Shown here: piece after piece, positions 1 through 8,078 of the stretch | How positions within the stretch are numbered: the stretch's first letter is position 1 | Layout of the letters: each line of letters opens with the position of its first letter | From: Mesonia profundi | Lineage (GTDB): Bacteria; Bacteroidota; Bacteroidia; Flavobacteriales; Flavobacteriaceae | NCBI RefSeq assembly: GCF_031085155.1 | Contig: NZ_JAVHUL010000001.1 | Location: 1 to 64,000, forward strand | Reading direction: 5' to 3' | Length of the DNA stretch: 64,000 nt | The notes under the pieces: model-generated | What the model was told of the DNA's origin: nothing | The model's database searches: none | The model's input: the letters and a program-made list of their open reading frames with translations, nothing else | Position numbers and translations under genes: made by a program

Positions 1-71
<71 letters not shown>

Positions 72-78
72 TTTTTTG

Positions 79-94
79 CCTACCAATTGGTAGG
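79..94. repeat. Perfect 16-bp palindrome after 5S rRNA
   Basis: CCTACCAATTGGTAGG is a perfect inverted repeat directly downstream of the 5S 3' end, followed by TTTTAT. It may act in rRNA 3' processing or as a first, weak terminator ahead of the stronger hairpin at 101-130. The role is inferred; the symmetry is seen directly. Confidence 0.6.
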
Positions 95-100
95 TTTTAT

Positions 101-134
101 AAACCCTTCACTAAATATAGTGGAGGGTTTTTTT
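101..134 (+). terminator. Intrinsic terminator of the rRNA operon
   Basis: A 13-bp stem (bases 101-113 pairing with 118-130, one G-U pair, AATA loop) is followed at once by a run of T. This is a classic factor-independent terminator closing the rRNA operon. Confidence 0.88.
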
Positions 135-135
135 A

Positions 136-450
136 TGCCTTTTTTTAAGGGATTAGACTAGTGAGATTTAAAAGTACGCGATACTCCCGAAGCTTGGGGG
201 ACGCACCAGCCTTTCTTTGGAAAAGACTTCTTTTTAATTCTCTTAACAGTTTCAGCTTTAATTTCACTTGAATTCTACTACAAAGGGATTGTGGCTTCGA
301 TACAATTTTCTATCGAAAATCACTCAGCCACCGCTAATCATTTTTTAGGTTCTATTTCGATTTCATTTATTCATTTTTAGACTAGAGTTTCTATGTATTC
401 TAAAAGAAAAGGAATAAATTTACGCTTCAGATCTAAAAATTACTTCAGGA
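136..450. other. Gene-free stretch with small palindromes
   Basis: No convincing ORF is visible. The stretch holds a CCCGAAGCTTGGGG palindrome-like unit around 186-200 and a larger palindrome at 291-331 (GTGGCT...AGCCAC outside, CGATA...TATCG inside) of the same general form as repeats at 18201-18250 and 30032-30080. I see no clear TAnnTTTG promoter for the downstream aminotransferase gene. Confidence 0.6.
291..331. repeat. Palindromic intergenic repeat (GGYT...TCGA family)
   Basis: Outer arms GTGGCT (291-296) and AGCCAC (326-331) enclose a second inverted repeat CGATA...TATCG. The layout, with TTCGATAC on the left and CACTCARCCACC on the right, matches the element at 18201-18250, so the two appear to be diverged copies of one REP-like family. 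Confidence 0.5.
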
Positions 451-1587
451 ATGACTTTATCTAAAATTTGGTTGTCTTCTCCACATATGGGAGGAAATGA
501 AATTAACTATATCCATACCGCTTTTGACGAAAATTGGATTGCTCCGTTAGGACCTAATGTTAATGGTTTTGAACAGGACTTAAAGCAATTTATAGGAAAC
601 AACAAAGAGGTTGCCGCATTGAGTAGCGGAACAGCCGCGATTCATCTAGCTTTAATTCAGCTCGGAGTCGGTTTAGATGATGAAGTAATTTGTCAGTCTT
701 TTACTTTTTCCGCTTCAGCGAATCCTATCAAGTATCAAGGAGCTCAACCTGTGTTTGTGGATAGTGAAAAGAGCACATGGAATATGTGTCCGAAGGCTTT
801 AAAAGAAGCGATTGAAGACCGAATTAAAAAGGGCAAGAAACCTAAAGCCATTATTGTGGTTCATCTCTATGGAATGCCTGCGTTAATGAATGAAATTATG
901 GCGGTGGCTAAGGATTATACTATTCCGGTCATTGAAGATGCGGCAGAAGCTTTGGGTTCTACGTATAAGAACCAGAAGTGTGGAACTTTTTCTGAGTATG
1001 GAATCTTATCCTTTAACGGAAATAAAATTATTACCACCAGTGGAGGAGGAGCTTTGGTTTGTTCTTCGGAAGAGAAGAAGAAAAAAGCTGTTTTTTATGC
1101 CACACAATCTAGAGACGATGCACCACATTACCAACACAGTCACGTGGGCTATAATTATAGACTGAGTAATATTTGTGCGGGGATTGGAAGAGGACAGATG
1201 GAAGTTTTAGAAGATCACATTGCATTACGAAGAAAAATGCATTTTTTTTATAAAGACTTATTTGCTTCGATTGAAGGAATTGAGGTCTTTGAAGAACCTC
1301 ATGATGACTTTTATTCTAATCATTGGCTCAGTGCTATTACGGTGAATTCTAAGTTAACGAACGGAATTACTCGAGAAGATCTACGTTTAGCCTTTGAAAA
1401 GGAGAACATAGAAAGTAGACCTTTATGGAAACCTATGCATTTACAACCCATTTTTGAGAATGCTCCTTACTATGGAGAGAAGGTTGCGGAACATTTATTT
1501 GAGGAAGGTTTGTGTTTGCCTTCAGGTTCTAATTTAACGGATGAGGAGCGCGAAAGAATTACCAAGGTGGTACAAAATATTTTTTAA
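451..1587 (+). CDS. DegT/DnrJ/EryC1/StrS-family PLP aminotransferase
   Basis: This 378-residue protein is a sugar aminotransferase of the DegT/DnrJ/EryC1/StrS family, which transfers an amino group from glutamate to a nucleotide-linked keto-sugar for cell-surface glycans. It shows ALSSGTAAIHLAL near residues 56-68, the VIEDAAEALGS PLP-phosphate/Asp region at 160-170 and SFNGNK at 187-192, where K192 should form the Schiff base with PLP. Full length for the family. It most resembles the PglE/bacillosamine-type transaminases; the sugar substrate cannot be told from sequence. The nitroreductase gene starts 5 bases after its stop, so the two may be co-transcribed, although no functional link is obvious. 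No other glycan genes are adjacent. Confidence 0.9.
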   Translation: MTLSKIWLSSPHMGGNEINYIHTAFDENWIAPLGPNVNGFEQDLKQFIGNNKEVAALSSGTAAIHLALIQLGVGLDDEVICQSFTFSASANPIKYQGAQPVFVDSEKSTWNMCPKALKEAIEDRIKKGKKPKAIIVVHLYGMPALMNEIMAVAKDYTIPVIEDAAEALGSTYKNQKCGTFSEYGILSFNGNKIITTSGGGALVCSSEEKKKKAVFYATQSRDDAPHYQHSHVGYNYRLSNICAGIGRGQMEVLEDHIALRRKMHFFYKDLFASIEGIEVFEEPHDDFYSNHWLSAITVNSKLTNGITREDLRLAFEKENIESRPLWKPMHLQPIFENAPYYGEKVAEHLFEEGLCLPSGSNLTDEERERITKVVQNIF

Positions 1588-1592
1588 CTTCT

Positions 1593-2144
1593 ATGATACT
1601 AAAAACCATTCAGGAGAGACGTTCCGTTTTTCCTGCGCAATATAATCAAGACCGAGTAAGCAAAGAAGAGATAGTGCAACTGTTAGAAGCTGCCAACTGG
1701 GCTCCTACGCACCGTAAGACGGAACCTTGGCGTTTTTATGTGGTTACCGGAAATCAATTAGAGAACTTGGGAGATTTCTTAGCAGATATGTATCGAAAAA
1801 CTACCACGAAGTTTTCTGAATTTAAGCTACAAAAGATTAAAGCTAAACCGCTACAAGCAAGTCACGTGATTGTAATTTGCATGGAACGTGATCTTAAAGA
1901 ACGCGTCCCCGAATGGGAAGAGGTTGCTGCTACTGCTATGGCGGTTCAAAATATGTGGTTAATGGCTACCGAATTAAAACTGGGCAGTTATTGGAGTTCT
2001 CCAACGCTTATCAACCAGATGGGAGATTTTCTTCCGATGAAAGAAAATGAAACATGCTTAGGTTTCTTTTATGTGGGCAATTATGATGGCGAAATTCCGA
2101 AGGGAGAACGCAAGCCTATAGAAGATAAAGTGACTTGGTTGTAG
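1593..2144 (+). CDS. Nitroreductase-family protein (YdjA-like)
   Basis: A 183-residue FMN-dependent oxidoreductase of the nitroreductase fold. The N-terminal ERRSVFPAQYNQDRVSKEEI segment (residues 8-27) carries the Arg-Arg-Ser FMN phosphate-binding motif, followed by LLEAANWAPTHRKTEPWRF, typical of the short YdjA-like group. Members reduce nitro- or quinone-type compounds with NAD(P)H and act as dimers; the physiological substrate is unknown. The start lies 5 bases downstream of the aminotransferase stop. Length is normal for the short subfamily. Confidence 0.88.
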   Translation: MILKTIQERRSVFPAQYNQDRVSKEEIVQLLEAANWAPTHRKTEPWRFYVVTGNQLENLGDFLADMYRKTTTKFSEFKLQKIKAKPLQASHVIVICMERDLKERVPEWEEVAATAMAVQNMWLMATELKLGSYWSSPTLINQMGDFLPMKENETCLGFFYVGNYDGEIPKGERKPIEDKVTWL

Positions 2145-2159
2145 TTAATTTAAGATGCT

Positions 2160-2212
2160 AGACCGCTGTATGCCGGCACGGAGGGTCTTATATCTTAGTC
2201 GGACACGACTAA
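2160..2212. repeat. Interspersed hairpin repeat, copy 1
   Basis: Bases 2195-2212 form the hairpin TTAGTCG-GACA-CGACTAA, preceded by TCTTATA and a second small inverted repeat AGACC...GGTCT (2160-2188). The reverse complement of 2185-2212 matches 21882-21909 over 28 bases with one mismatch, so this is a dispersed repeat. It lies between the nitroreductase and a gene on the opposite strand and could act as a bidirectional 3' end structure. Confidence 0.75.
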
Positions 2213-2225
2213 TTACAAATATCAA

Positions 2226-2999
2226 TTAGTCTACGTCAAAACTAATTTCTCCCAGGCCTTCAATCGTAGCTTTTAGCTTATCGGAAGGCTTTAAATTCAC
2301 CATTGGACCCAAAGCTCCTGATAGAATTACTTCTCCTTTCTTAAGCGGATTTCCTAAAGCACTCATTTTATTCGCCAACCAAACGACCGAATTTAATGGA
2401 TTTCCCATACAAGAAGTCCCGTCGCCTTCAGAAACCAATTCATCGTTCACAAAAAGCTGCATTTTACTGTTCTCTAAATCTATATCTTGTATGGATAGTT
2501 TTTTACTTCCTAAGATAAAATGACTAGAAGAAGCATTATCTGCAATGGTATCGGTGATTTTTATGTTCCAATCTTTAATTCTGCTACCTACAATTTCAAT
2601 AGCGCTTACGACATAATCTGTCGCCTTGATGATATCTTCAGTCGTGAGTTGATTTCCTTCTAAATCATGTTTTAATACAAAAGCAATTTCAGCTTCAGCT
2701 TTGGGTTGCATCAAATCCGCGAAAGCGAGATTCTCCCCTTGATTAAATTGCATATGCTGAAGTAAAATCCCGAAATCGGGTTGATCTACGCCCAATTGTT
2801 CTTGCACTTTAAAAGAAGTAAGACCTATTTTTTTCCCGACTTCAATTCCGCCTTTTGCTATTTTTTCATCTACATTGAGTTTTTGAATGGCATAAGCCGA
2901 GTCTAAATCTAAGTCGGGTAAATGCGTACGAATAGGTTCACAAGCTTTTTGAGTAATTTCTGCTTGTAACAAAATAGCGGCGATTTCTTGATGCGTCAT
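2226..2999 (-). CDS. 2-keto-4-pentenoate hydratase / FAH-fold enzyme
   Basis: This 257-residue protein belongs to the fumarylacetoacetate hydrolase fold, closest in layout to 2-oxopent-4-enoate hydratase and 4-oxalocrotonate decarboxylase (MhpD/DmpE/DmpH group), which work on 2-keto acids from aromatic ring breakdown. Visible hallmarks are KIGLTSFKVQEQLGVDQPDFG in the first half, EAEIAFVL with the metal-binding Glu pair, and AIEIVGSRIKDW. No other aromatic-degradation genes are near, so the substrate is open. The DUF456 gene lies immediately upstream on the same strand with one base between them, so they are probably one transcript. Confidence 0.85.
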   Translation of the reverse strand: MTHQEIAAILLQAEITQKACEPIRTHLPDLDLDSAYAIQKLNVDEKIAKGGIEVGKKIGLTSFKVQEQLGVDQPDFGILLQHMQFNQGENLAFADLMQPKAEAEIAFVLKHDLEGNQLTTEDIIKATDYVVSAIEIVGSRIKDWNIKITDTIADNASSSHFILGSKKLSIQDIDLENSKMQLFVNDELVSEGDGTSCMGNPLNSVVWLANKMSALGNPLKKGEVILSGALGPMVNLKPSDKLKATIEGLGEISFDVD

Positions 3000-3000
3000 T

Positions 3001-3504
3001 TTAAAAAAAGGATTGAAAGTGTTGAATAAAAATACTTATAAATATTCCCAAATATACACAGGCTGTAAGGAAACTCACAAAGGAAGAAGCTAAAAATCCT
3101 AAAAAAGACCCTGTGGCGGCACGAAAAGCTTTTTTAGTATTGCTTTGTTTGTTAAATAAAAGTTCGCCTAGGAAGGCTCCCAAAAATGCCCCGATGAGAA
3201 TTCCAAAAGGAATGGGAACAAAAATACCTACAATTAAGCCCAGCGTCGTCCCAATTGCGGCGGCTTTACTCCCTCCAAATCTTTTGCTGGCCGCTGCAGG
3301 AATCACATAGTCTAAAATAAGAATACCGGCTGCAATCACAAAAGTAATCACAAGAACTGTATAATTTATCTCTACCACAGAGGTCAAATAAATCATCAAT
3401 ATACCTAGCCAACTCAAGGAAATTCCCGGTAATGCGGGAAGAAATGTACCCGCGATCCCTACTAGACATAAAATGAGACCTAGAAACAGTAAAATTAAAT
3501 CCAT
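3001..3504 (-). CDS. DUF456-domain membrane protein
   Basis: A 167-residue, very hydrophobic protein with about five predicted membrane segments and the Gly/Pro-rich signature GIAGTFLPALPGISLSWLG near the N-terminus that marks DUF456. A second Gly-rich region, PIPFGILIGAFLGAFLGEL, is also typical. Function of the family is unknown. It sits upstream of the hydratase gene and diverges from blaI; the 134-base region between them holds palindromes that may affect both directions. Confidence 0.85.
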   Translation of the reverse strand: MDLILLFLGLILCLVGIAGTFLPALPGISLSWLGILMIYLTSVVEINYTVLVITFVIAAGILILDYVIPAAASKRFGGSKAAAIGTTLGLIVGIFVPIPFGILIGAFLGAFLGELLFNKQSNTKKAFRAATGSFLGFLASSFVSFLTACVYLGIFISIFIQHFQSFF

Positions 3505-3526
3505 AAGTATTTTTTTAACTAGAAAG

Positions 3527-3557
3527 TTAGTTTAAACTAAAATTTTAGTTATATTTG
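3527..3557 (+). promoter_or_regulatory. blaI promoter with overlapping palindromic operators
   Basis: TATATTTG at 3550-3557 fits the Bacteroidetes -7 consensus TAnnTTTG. A -33-like TTAG lies 19 bases upstream. Two overlapping perfect palindromes, TTAGTTTAAACTAA (3527-3540) and AACTAAAATTTTAGTT (3535-3550), cover the -33 box and spacer, the expected place for a repressor. A partial repeat AGTTTAAAC recurs at 3571-3579. As the next gene encodes a BlaI-type repressor, this is most simply its operator. The binding is inferred; the symmetry and promoter match are seen. Confidence 0.7.
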
Positions 3558-3638
3558 AGTATTCTTAAAAAGTTTAAACCAAAAGTAAGTTATATTTTTT
3601 AAGGAATTACACCTAATGAATTAAGATAAAACTGCCGT

Positions 3639-3998
3639 ATGAAAGAATTAACGAAAGCCGAAGAAGAGGTGATGCAACAATTATGGAAATTAAAAGAAGC
3701 CAATGTAGCCGCTATGATTGAAGAAATGCCAGAACCTAAACCCGCTTACAATACGGTTTCTACCATTGTAAGAATCTTGGAAAGCAAGGGTTTTGTAGGC
3801 TATAAGAAAGTAGGAAGAGGCCATGATTATTTTCCGTTGGTCGAAAAAGACAGCTACAGTAAGTTCTCAATGACTAAGCTGATGAACAATTATTTTGATG
3901 GCTCCATGAAAAGTATGTTATCGTTTTTTGTAAAAAAGAATGATTTAAGTACTACAGAATTGGAAGAAATTTTAAAAGAAATCAATAAAAAACAATAA
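3639..3998 (+). CDS. blaI: BlaI/MecI/CopY-family transcriptional repressor
   Basis: A 119-residue winged-helix repressor. The opening LTKAEEEVMQQLWKLKEANVAAMIEEM and the TVSTIVRILESKGFVGYKKVGRGHDYFP segment (recognition helix and wing) are diagnostic of the BlaI/MecI family; the C-terminal half should form the dimerisation helices. In the classic system the repressor is cleaved after a membrane M56 peptidase senses a signal. The M56 gene follows with one base between stop and start, so they form one operon. No beta-lactamase gene is near, so the regulon is likely envelope-related rather than penicillin resistance. Confidence 0.93.
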   Translation: MKELTKAEEEVMQQLWKLKEANVAAMIEEMPEPKPAYNTVSTIVRILESKGFVGYKKVGRGHDYFPLVEKDSYSKFSMTKLMNNYFDGSMKSMLSFFVKKNDLSTTELEEILKEINKKQ

Positions 3999-3999
3999 G

Positions 4000-5652
4000 A
4001 TGGGATTATATATTTTGCAATTCAGTTTGTTTTTAGCGGTATTTTATATCGTTTACTTGGTGTTTTTAAAGAAGGAAACTTTTTTTCAGCACAACCGTTG
4101 GTATTTATTGCTTAGTCCGTGTGTGGCGTTAATCTTACCTTTAATTAATTTAGATATTTTAAGTCCAACCAACGCAGTAGGACAGGCTTTTGTCAATTTA
4201 CCGCCTGTATTATTGGGCGATTTTTCTGGTGCAGCGGGAGAAGAACAAATGGCACAGCAAGTGATGTCGTCTCCCAATTGGAAAGATTGGTTTTTACAAT
4301 ATGGAGTTCTCTTTCTTTACGGACTTGGTTTTATGGTCGCGTTCTTTTTATTACTGAAAAAAACCTTTCAGTTTCATCGTTTTATGAAAACTGGAATTTT
4401 AAAAGAATATCGTGGAACTGCTTATTATCAAGTAAAGGATAGCCAAATGGCGTGTACCTTTTATAACCAGATTTTTATGGGAGATGAAATCCCTGCCGAA
4501 CAAAGAGATTATATTTTACAACACGAGTTGGTGCATGTTTCTCAAAAACACAGCCTTGATTTACTCTTTTTTGAAGCACTTAAATTAATTTTTTGGTTTC
4601 ATCCAGCCATTTATGCCTACCAAAAACAACTCAGCAGTTTGCATGAATATATCGCAGACGAAGCGGTGACGCGTCACACTTCTAAAAAACAATATTACCA
4701 AAACCTTCTCAATGTAGCTTTTGGAACGCATCAAATCTCATTCATCAATCAATTTTTTAATCATTCATTAATCAAAAAACGAATACTTATGTTACAAAAA
4801 TCAAAATCATCGACCCGTGCAAAACTCAAGTACCTTATTGTTTTGCCTTTAATCGCGCTCATGCTGACCTATGTTTCATGTTCAGATAATGAAGAAATTG
4901 TAGAAACCAATACCTCTGAACTTCCCGCTCCGCCACCGCCACCGCCACCTGCACCGCCTGCTGATTTTTCTAAGGAAGATGTTCAACTAATGAACAATCT
5001 TCAAAAAGAATTAAATTTTATGGAAGAAGAAGGTAAAGGTTTTGATGAAATCACAAAAGCTTTCTTTACTGAAAAAGGAAAGCACATTAAATCAAAAGAT
5101 TCTTATTATAGGTTTAAAATTTATTCCAAATGGATTCTGAAAAGTTCTAAAGAACAAAAAATTAAAGAAGGAACATGGAATGATGAAGATCAGAAAAACC
5201 ATAATTATATGCAGTCTACAGGCTACAAGCAAACCTATGAGGATTATGTAGCTCATCGTAAAACTGTCGTTCCCCAATCTCCAGCTAAATCGGAAGGTAT
5301 CCCTTTCACCGCCATAGAGCTCGTACCTGCATATCCTGGTTGTGACCAAAGTTTAAGCAATGATGAGATTAAAAAATGTACGAGTGATAAAATTAAAGCT
5401 TTTGTTAATGCTAACTTTAATACAGGTTTAGGAAAAAAGCTTGACTTAGAAGGAGTAAACCGCGTTTATGTTCGTTTTACTATCGGAAAAGATGGCAGTA
5501 TAAAGGATGTAGGTGCTCGTGCTCCTTACCCCGAATTAAGCGAAGAAGCAGAACGCGTAGTAAACAGTTTGCCTAAGATGCAGCCAGGAATGCAAGATGG
5601 AAAAGCGGTTAATGTACTTTACTCGTTGCCAATTATTTTTCAAATCAACTAG
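4000..5652 (+). CDS. M56 (BlaR1-like) membrane metallopeptidase with TonB C-terminal domain
   Basis: A 550-residue membrane sensor-protease. Hydrophobic segments open the protein and recur around residues 97-120; the zinc motif HELVH (175-179) is followed by HEYIADEAV with the expected third ligand region. After a further hydrophobic segment ending in SC (about 276-294) comes a run of prolines (about 308-318), then a TonB C-terminal-like domain beginning near IPFTAIELVPAYPGCDQS and ending VLYSLPIIFQIN. There is no penicillin-binding sensor domain, so this is not a beta-lactam receptor of the staphylococcal type. It likely cleaves BlaI in response to an envelope signal passed through the TonB-like domain. 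The next gene repeats its C-terminal part. Confidence 0.9.
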   Translation: MGLYILQFSLFLAVFYIVYLVFLKKETFFQHNRWYLLLSPCVALILPLINLDILSPTNAVGQAFVNLPPVLLGDFSGAAGEEQMAQQVMSSPNWKDWFLQYGVLFLYGLGFMVAFFLLLKKTFQFHRFMKTGILKEYRGTAYYQVKDSQMACTFYNQIFMGDEIPAEQRDYILQHELVHVSQKHSLDLLFFEALKLIFWFHPAIYAYQKQLSSLHEYIADEAVTRHTSKKQYYQNLLNVAFGTHQISFINQFFNHSLIKKRILMLQKSKSSTRAKLKYLIVLPLIALMLTYVSCSDNEEIVETNTSELPAPPPPPPPAPPADFSKEDVQLMNNLQKELNFMEEEGKGFDEITKAFFTEKGKHIKSKDSYYRFKIYSKWILKSSKEQKIKEGTWNDEDQKNHNYMQSTGYKQTYEDYVAHRKTVVPQSPAKSEGIPFTAIELVPAYPGCDQSLSNDEIKKCTSDKIKAFVNANFNTGLGKKLDLEGVNRVYVRFTIGKDGSIKDVGARAPYPELSEEAERVVNSLPKMQPGMQDGKAVNVLYSLPIIFQIN

Positions 5653-5742
5653 AGATATACTAAACTCAATCTAATTTAAAATGCAAGGGTCGGAGTATAA
5701 GCCTCGGCTCTTGCTTTACCATATAAAGGTTTGTCAAAATAT

Positions 5743-6387
5743 ATGAAACAAATCGAACTGGATTTATTAATTAAAAAACGAATACTTATGTTACAAAAAA
5801 TAAAATTATCGACGAATATTATTTTGCCATTATTGGCACTTATGCTTAGCGTGACTTCATGTTCTGTGAACCCATCTAATGTGGGTAATAAAGGAAATGA
5901 GAAGTTATCACAATATGATAAAGAGCAAATAAAAGACGAAGAAATCGCAAAGTTTAGAAAGTATATTCAAGATTCTTTAAAAGAAAGTTATGCTGTAACT
6001 GTCAAAAAAAATCTAAATACAGACGTGGATGCAGTTCCTTACTCTGCCATAGATTTGGTTCCTGCCTATAAAGGTTGTGACCAAAGTTTAAGCAAGGAGG
6101 AAATTGAGCATTGTACAAGTGAAGGAATAAAAAATTACGTAAATTCTAATTTTGACACCAAGGGCGTAGAAGAGTTTGCTCAAGAAGGAGTGAATCGAGT
6201 TTATGTTCGGTTTACCATTTCTAAAGAAGGTAGGGTGAAAGATGTTGATGCTCGTGCTTCTCATCTCAAATTAAGCGAGGAAGCAAAGCGAGTAGTTTAT
6301 AGCATACCTAAAATGCAACCTGGGAAACATCGAGGAGAGGTTGTTAGCGTACTTTATTCGTTGCCAATTATTTTTGAAATGAAATAG
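5743..6387 (+). CDS. TonB C-terminal-domain protein, partial duplicate of the M56 gene
   Basis: A protein of about 214 residues from the ATG at 5743 (a TTG at 5731 would add four). It begins with the same LIKKRILMLQK stretch, hydrophobic segment and Cys (TSCSVNP) found in the middle of the M56 protein, and ends with a matching TonB-C-like domain (VPAYKGCDQSLSKEEIEHC ... VLYSLPIIFEMK). The peptidase and N-terminal membrane segments are missing. DNA around 4773 and 5773 is identical for about 27 bases, so this is a recent tandem duplication of the 3' half of the upstream gene. The Cys after the hydrophobic segment could be a lipobox. It is followed without a gap by the TPR gene. Confidence 0.8.
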   Translation: MKQIELDLLIKKRILMLQKIKLSTNIILPLLALMLSVTSCSVNPSNVGNKGNEKLSQYDKEQIKDEEIAKFRKYIQDSLKESYAVTVKKNLNTDVDAVPYSAIDLVPAYKGCDQSLSKEEIEHCTSEGIKNYVNSNFDTKGVEEFAQEGVNRVYVRFTISKEGRVKDVDARASHLKLSEEAKRVVYSIPKMQPGKHRGEVVSVLYSLPIIFEMK

Positions 6388-7545
6388 ATGTTGAAAGTAG
6401 TTAGCTTTTTAATTATTGTTTTTATAATGCCAAGAGTCGGAGCGCAAACTTCGACTCTTGCTATGGCCGATAGTTTGTATGCCGTAGGTGATTATCAAAA
6501 AGCGATTCATTTATATGAAAAGCAAGATTCTCTTTCGGCTTCTGTTTACCAAAAAATAGCTTCTGCGGAACAAGCACGAGGAGATTTGAATAAGGCGTTG
6601 ATAGCTTATGAAAAATCAATTCAGCAGAATCCGAAGCTTGTGGTGGCTAAAGCTAATTATGGAAAACTATTAAGACTTACGTATCAATATAAAAAAGCAG
6701 ATAGCGTTTACACGGAATTAATTCAGCAATACCCTCAAAATCCAGATTTTCAGTATCAGTTGGGACTCATCAAGGAAAAACTGAAAAATCCTAGAGCCTA
6801 TCAGTTTTTTGAAAAAGCCATACAACAAGACGCTACGCATCAAAATGCTTTGTATGAATTGGCTTCTTACCATTACCAGAATAAAGCATTTAAGGAAACC
6901 GAAAACCTCACTCAAAAAGCCTTAACAAGTGCGCCCAAAAACATCAAAATGCAATTGCTTTCGGCCTTAAATGCGTATAGTCAACGGGATTATTCTTCCG
7001 CTTTAAAGCGATATCAAAAAGTGATTCAGTTGGGTTACACTTCAGAAAGTGTTTGGAAAAAACTTGGGATGTGTTATTACCAAGAAGCTTTTATCACAAA
7101 GGCCATAGAAGCTTATCAACATGTGTTAAAATTTAATGCTGAAAATGCGTCGGCTCATTTATACATAGGAAAATTATACTTACATAAAGAGAAACTGGAA
7201 GACGCAGAGAGATATTTACTCATGGCTTTATTGCTTTCTAAGCCGAAATTGGATGAAAACTATCAATCTTTGGGCTTAGCTTATAAGGGAAAACAAGAGT
7301 ATAAAAAGACCATGCATTATTTTAAGTTGGCGTTAGAAGAGGATCCAAAAAAAATGAGAAGTCAGTTTGAGTTGGCAGTGGCCGCTGATAACTATTATGC
7401 CGACTTGCAAACGCGGCTTAACTACTACGCATTATTCCTTAACAAGTTTGAGGAAGAACCAAAGGCATCGATTTTTATCAAGTTGTCAAAACGAAGAATT
7501 TCTGATCTTAAAAAGGAAATCCACTTATCTAAAAAAGCAGACTAA
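6388..7545 (+). CDS. Tetratricopeptide-repeat protein
   Basis: A 385-residue protein with an N-terminal signal peptide (cleavage probably after VGAQ near residue 20) and an almost continuous array of TPR units, for example NKALIAYEKSIQQNPKLVVAKANYG and KKTMHYFKLALEEDPKKMRSQFELA. TPRs bind other proteins; the signal peptide puts it in the periplasm. The start codon follows directly on the stop of the preceding TonB-C gene, so translation is probably coupled. The context suggests a partner of the TonB-C proteins in the BlaI operon, which is an inference. Confidence 0.88.
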   Translation: MLKVVSFLIIVFIMPRVGAQTSTLAMADSLYAVGDYQKAIHLYEKQDSLSASVYQKIASAEQARGDLNKALIAYEKSIQQNPKLVVAKANYGKLLRLTYQYKKADSVYTELIQQYPQNPDFQYQLGLIKEKLKNPRAYQFFEKAIQQDATHQNALYELASYHYQNKAFKETENLTQKALTSAPKNIKMQLLSALNAYSQRDYSSALKRYQKVIQLGYTSESVWKKLGMCYYQEAFITKAIEAYQHVLKFNAENASAHLYIGKLYLHKEKLEDAERYLLMALLLSKPKLDENYQSLGLAYKGKQEYKKTMHYFKLALEEDPKKMRSQFELAVAADNYYADLQTRLNYYALFLNKFEEEPKASIFIKLSKRRISDLKKEIHLSKKAD

Positions 7546-7597
7546 GAATTTAAGTTTCTACTCTTCTTCTTTTCGCTGATTTACTTACATTTACCTT

Positions 7598-8074
7598 ATG
7601 TATAAAATTACGTGGCTATTTTTATTAGTGGTGCTGCTAGGTTGTCAACAATTGGAAACCAAGAAGATTTTTTCTGACGAAATAGCAGCCGAAGAACTCA
7701 AACATATCAACTGGAATGATGTGGAGACTTACCCTAGCTTTCCCGAATGTGAAAAGTGTGAAAATAAATCGGAGCAAAAACGTTGTTTTGAGCAACAAGT
7801 AACCCGCGTTATTTATCAAAGTTTGGCTGCGCATCAAGTAGTTTTACAGGATAGCTTACAAGAAAAAGTAGTTGTGTTTATGGGAATCTCGGCTAAAGGA
7901 GAAGTAAAAATAGACTCTTTAAAAGCTTCTTCGCATCTCTATTCTCAACTTCCAGAATTTAAAACCTGGATACGAGATGCTGTTTCTAGTTTACCTAAAA
8001 CCTATCCCGCTCAAAAACGAGGAATCCCGGTAAGTACCAGTTTTCAACTCCCGCTAACGATTCAATCTGAATAG
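7598..8074 (+). CDS. Small lipoprotein with TonB-C-like domain
   Basis: A 158-residue protein with a lipobox (LLVVLLGC, Cys16) and no acidic export signal after the Cys, so probably anchored in a membrane and facing the periplasm. The remainder (YPSFPECEKCENKSEQKRCFEQ ... GISAKGEVKIDSLKASS ... ISLP-like SSLPKTYPAQKRGIPVSTSFQLPLTI) follows the layout of TonB C-terminal domains seen in flavobacteria. It is the third TonB-like domain in this operon and probably its last gene, 52 bases after the TPR stop. Confidence 0.75.
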   Translation: MYKITWLFLLVVLLGCQQLETKKIFSDEIAAEELKHINWNDVETYPSFPECEKCENKSEQKRCFEQQVTRVIYQSLAAHQVVLQDSLQEKVVVFMGISAKGEVKIDSLKASSHLYSQLPEFKTWIRDAVSSLPKTYPAQKRGIPVSTSFQLPLTIQSE

Positions 8075-8078
8075 AGCA

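Noticed and set aside
890-1165. Alternative-frame ORF inside the aminotransferase gene
   Set aside because: It overlaps a clear DegT-family gene and its translation has no recognisable features.
4000-5652. M56 protein as a beta-lactam receptor
   Set aside because: There is no penicillin-binding domain after the peptidase; the C-terminus is TonB-like, and no beta-lactamase gene is near.
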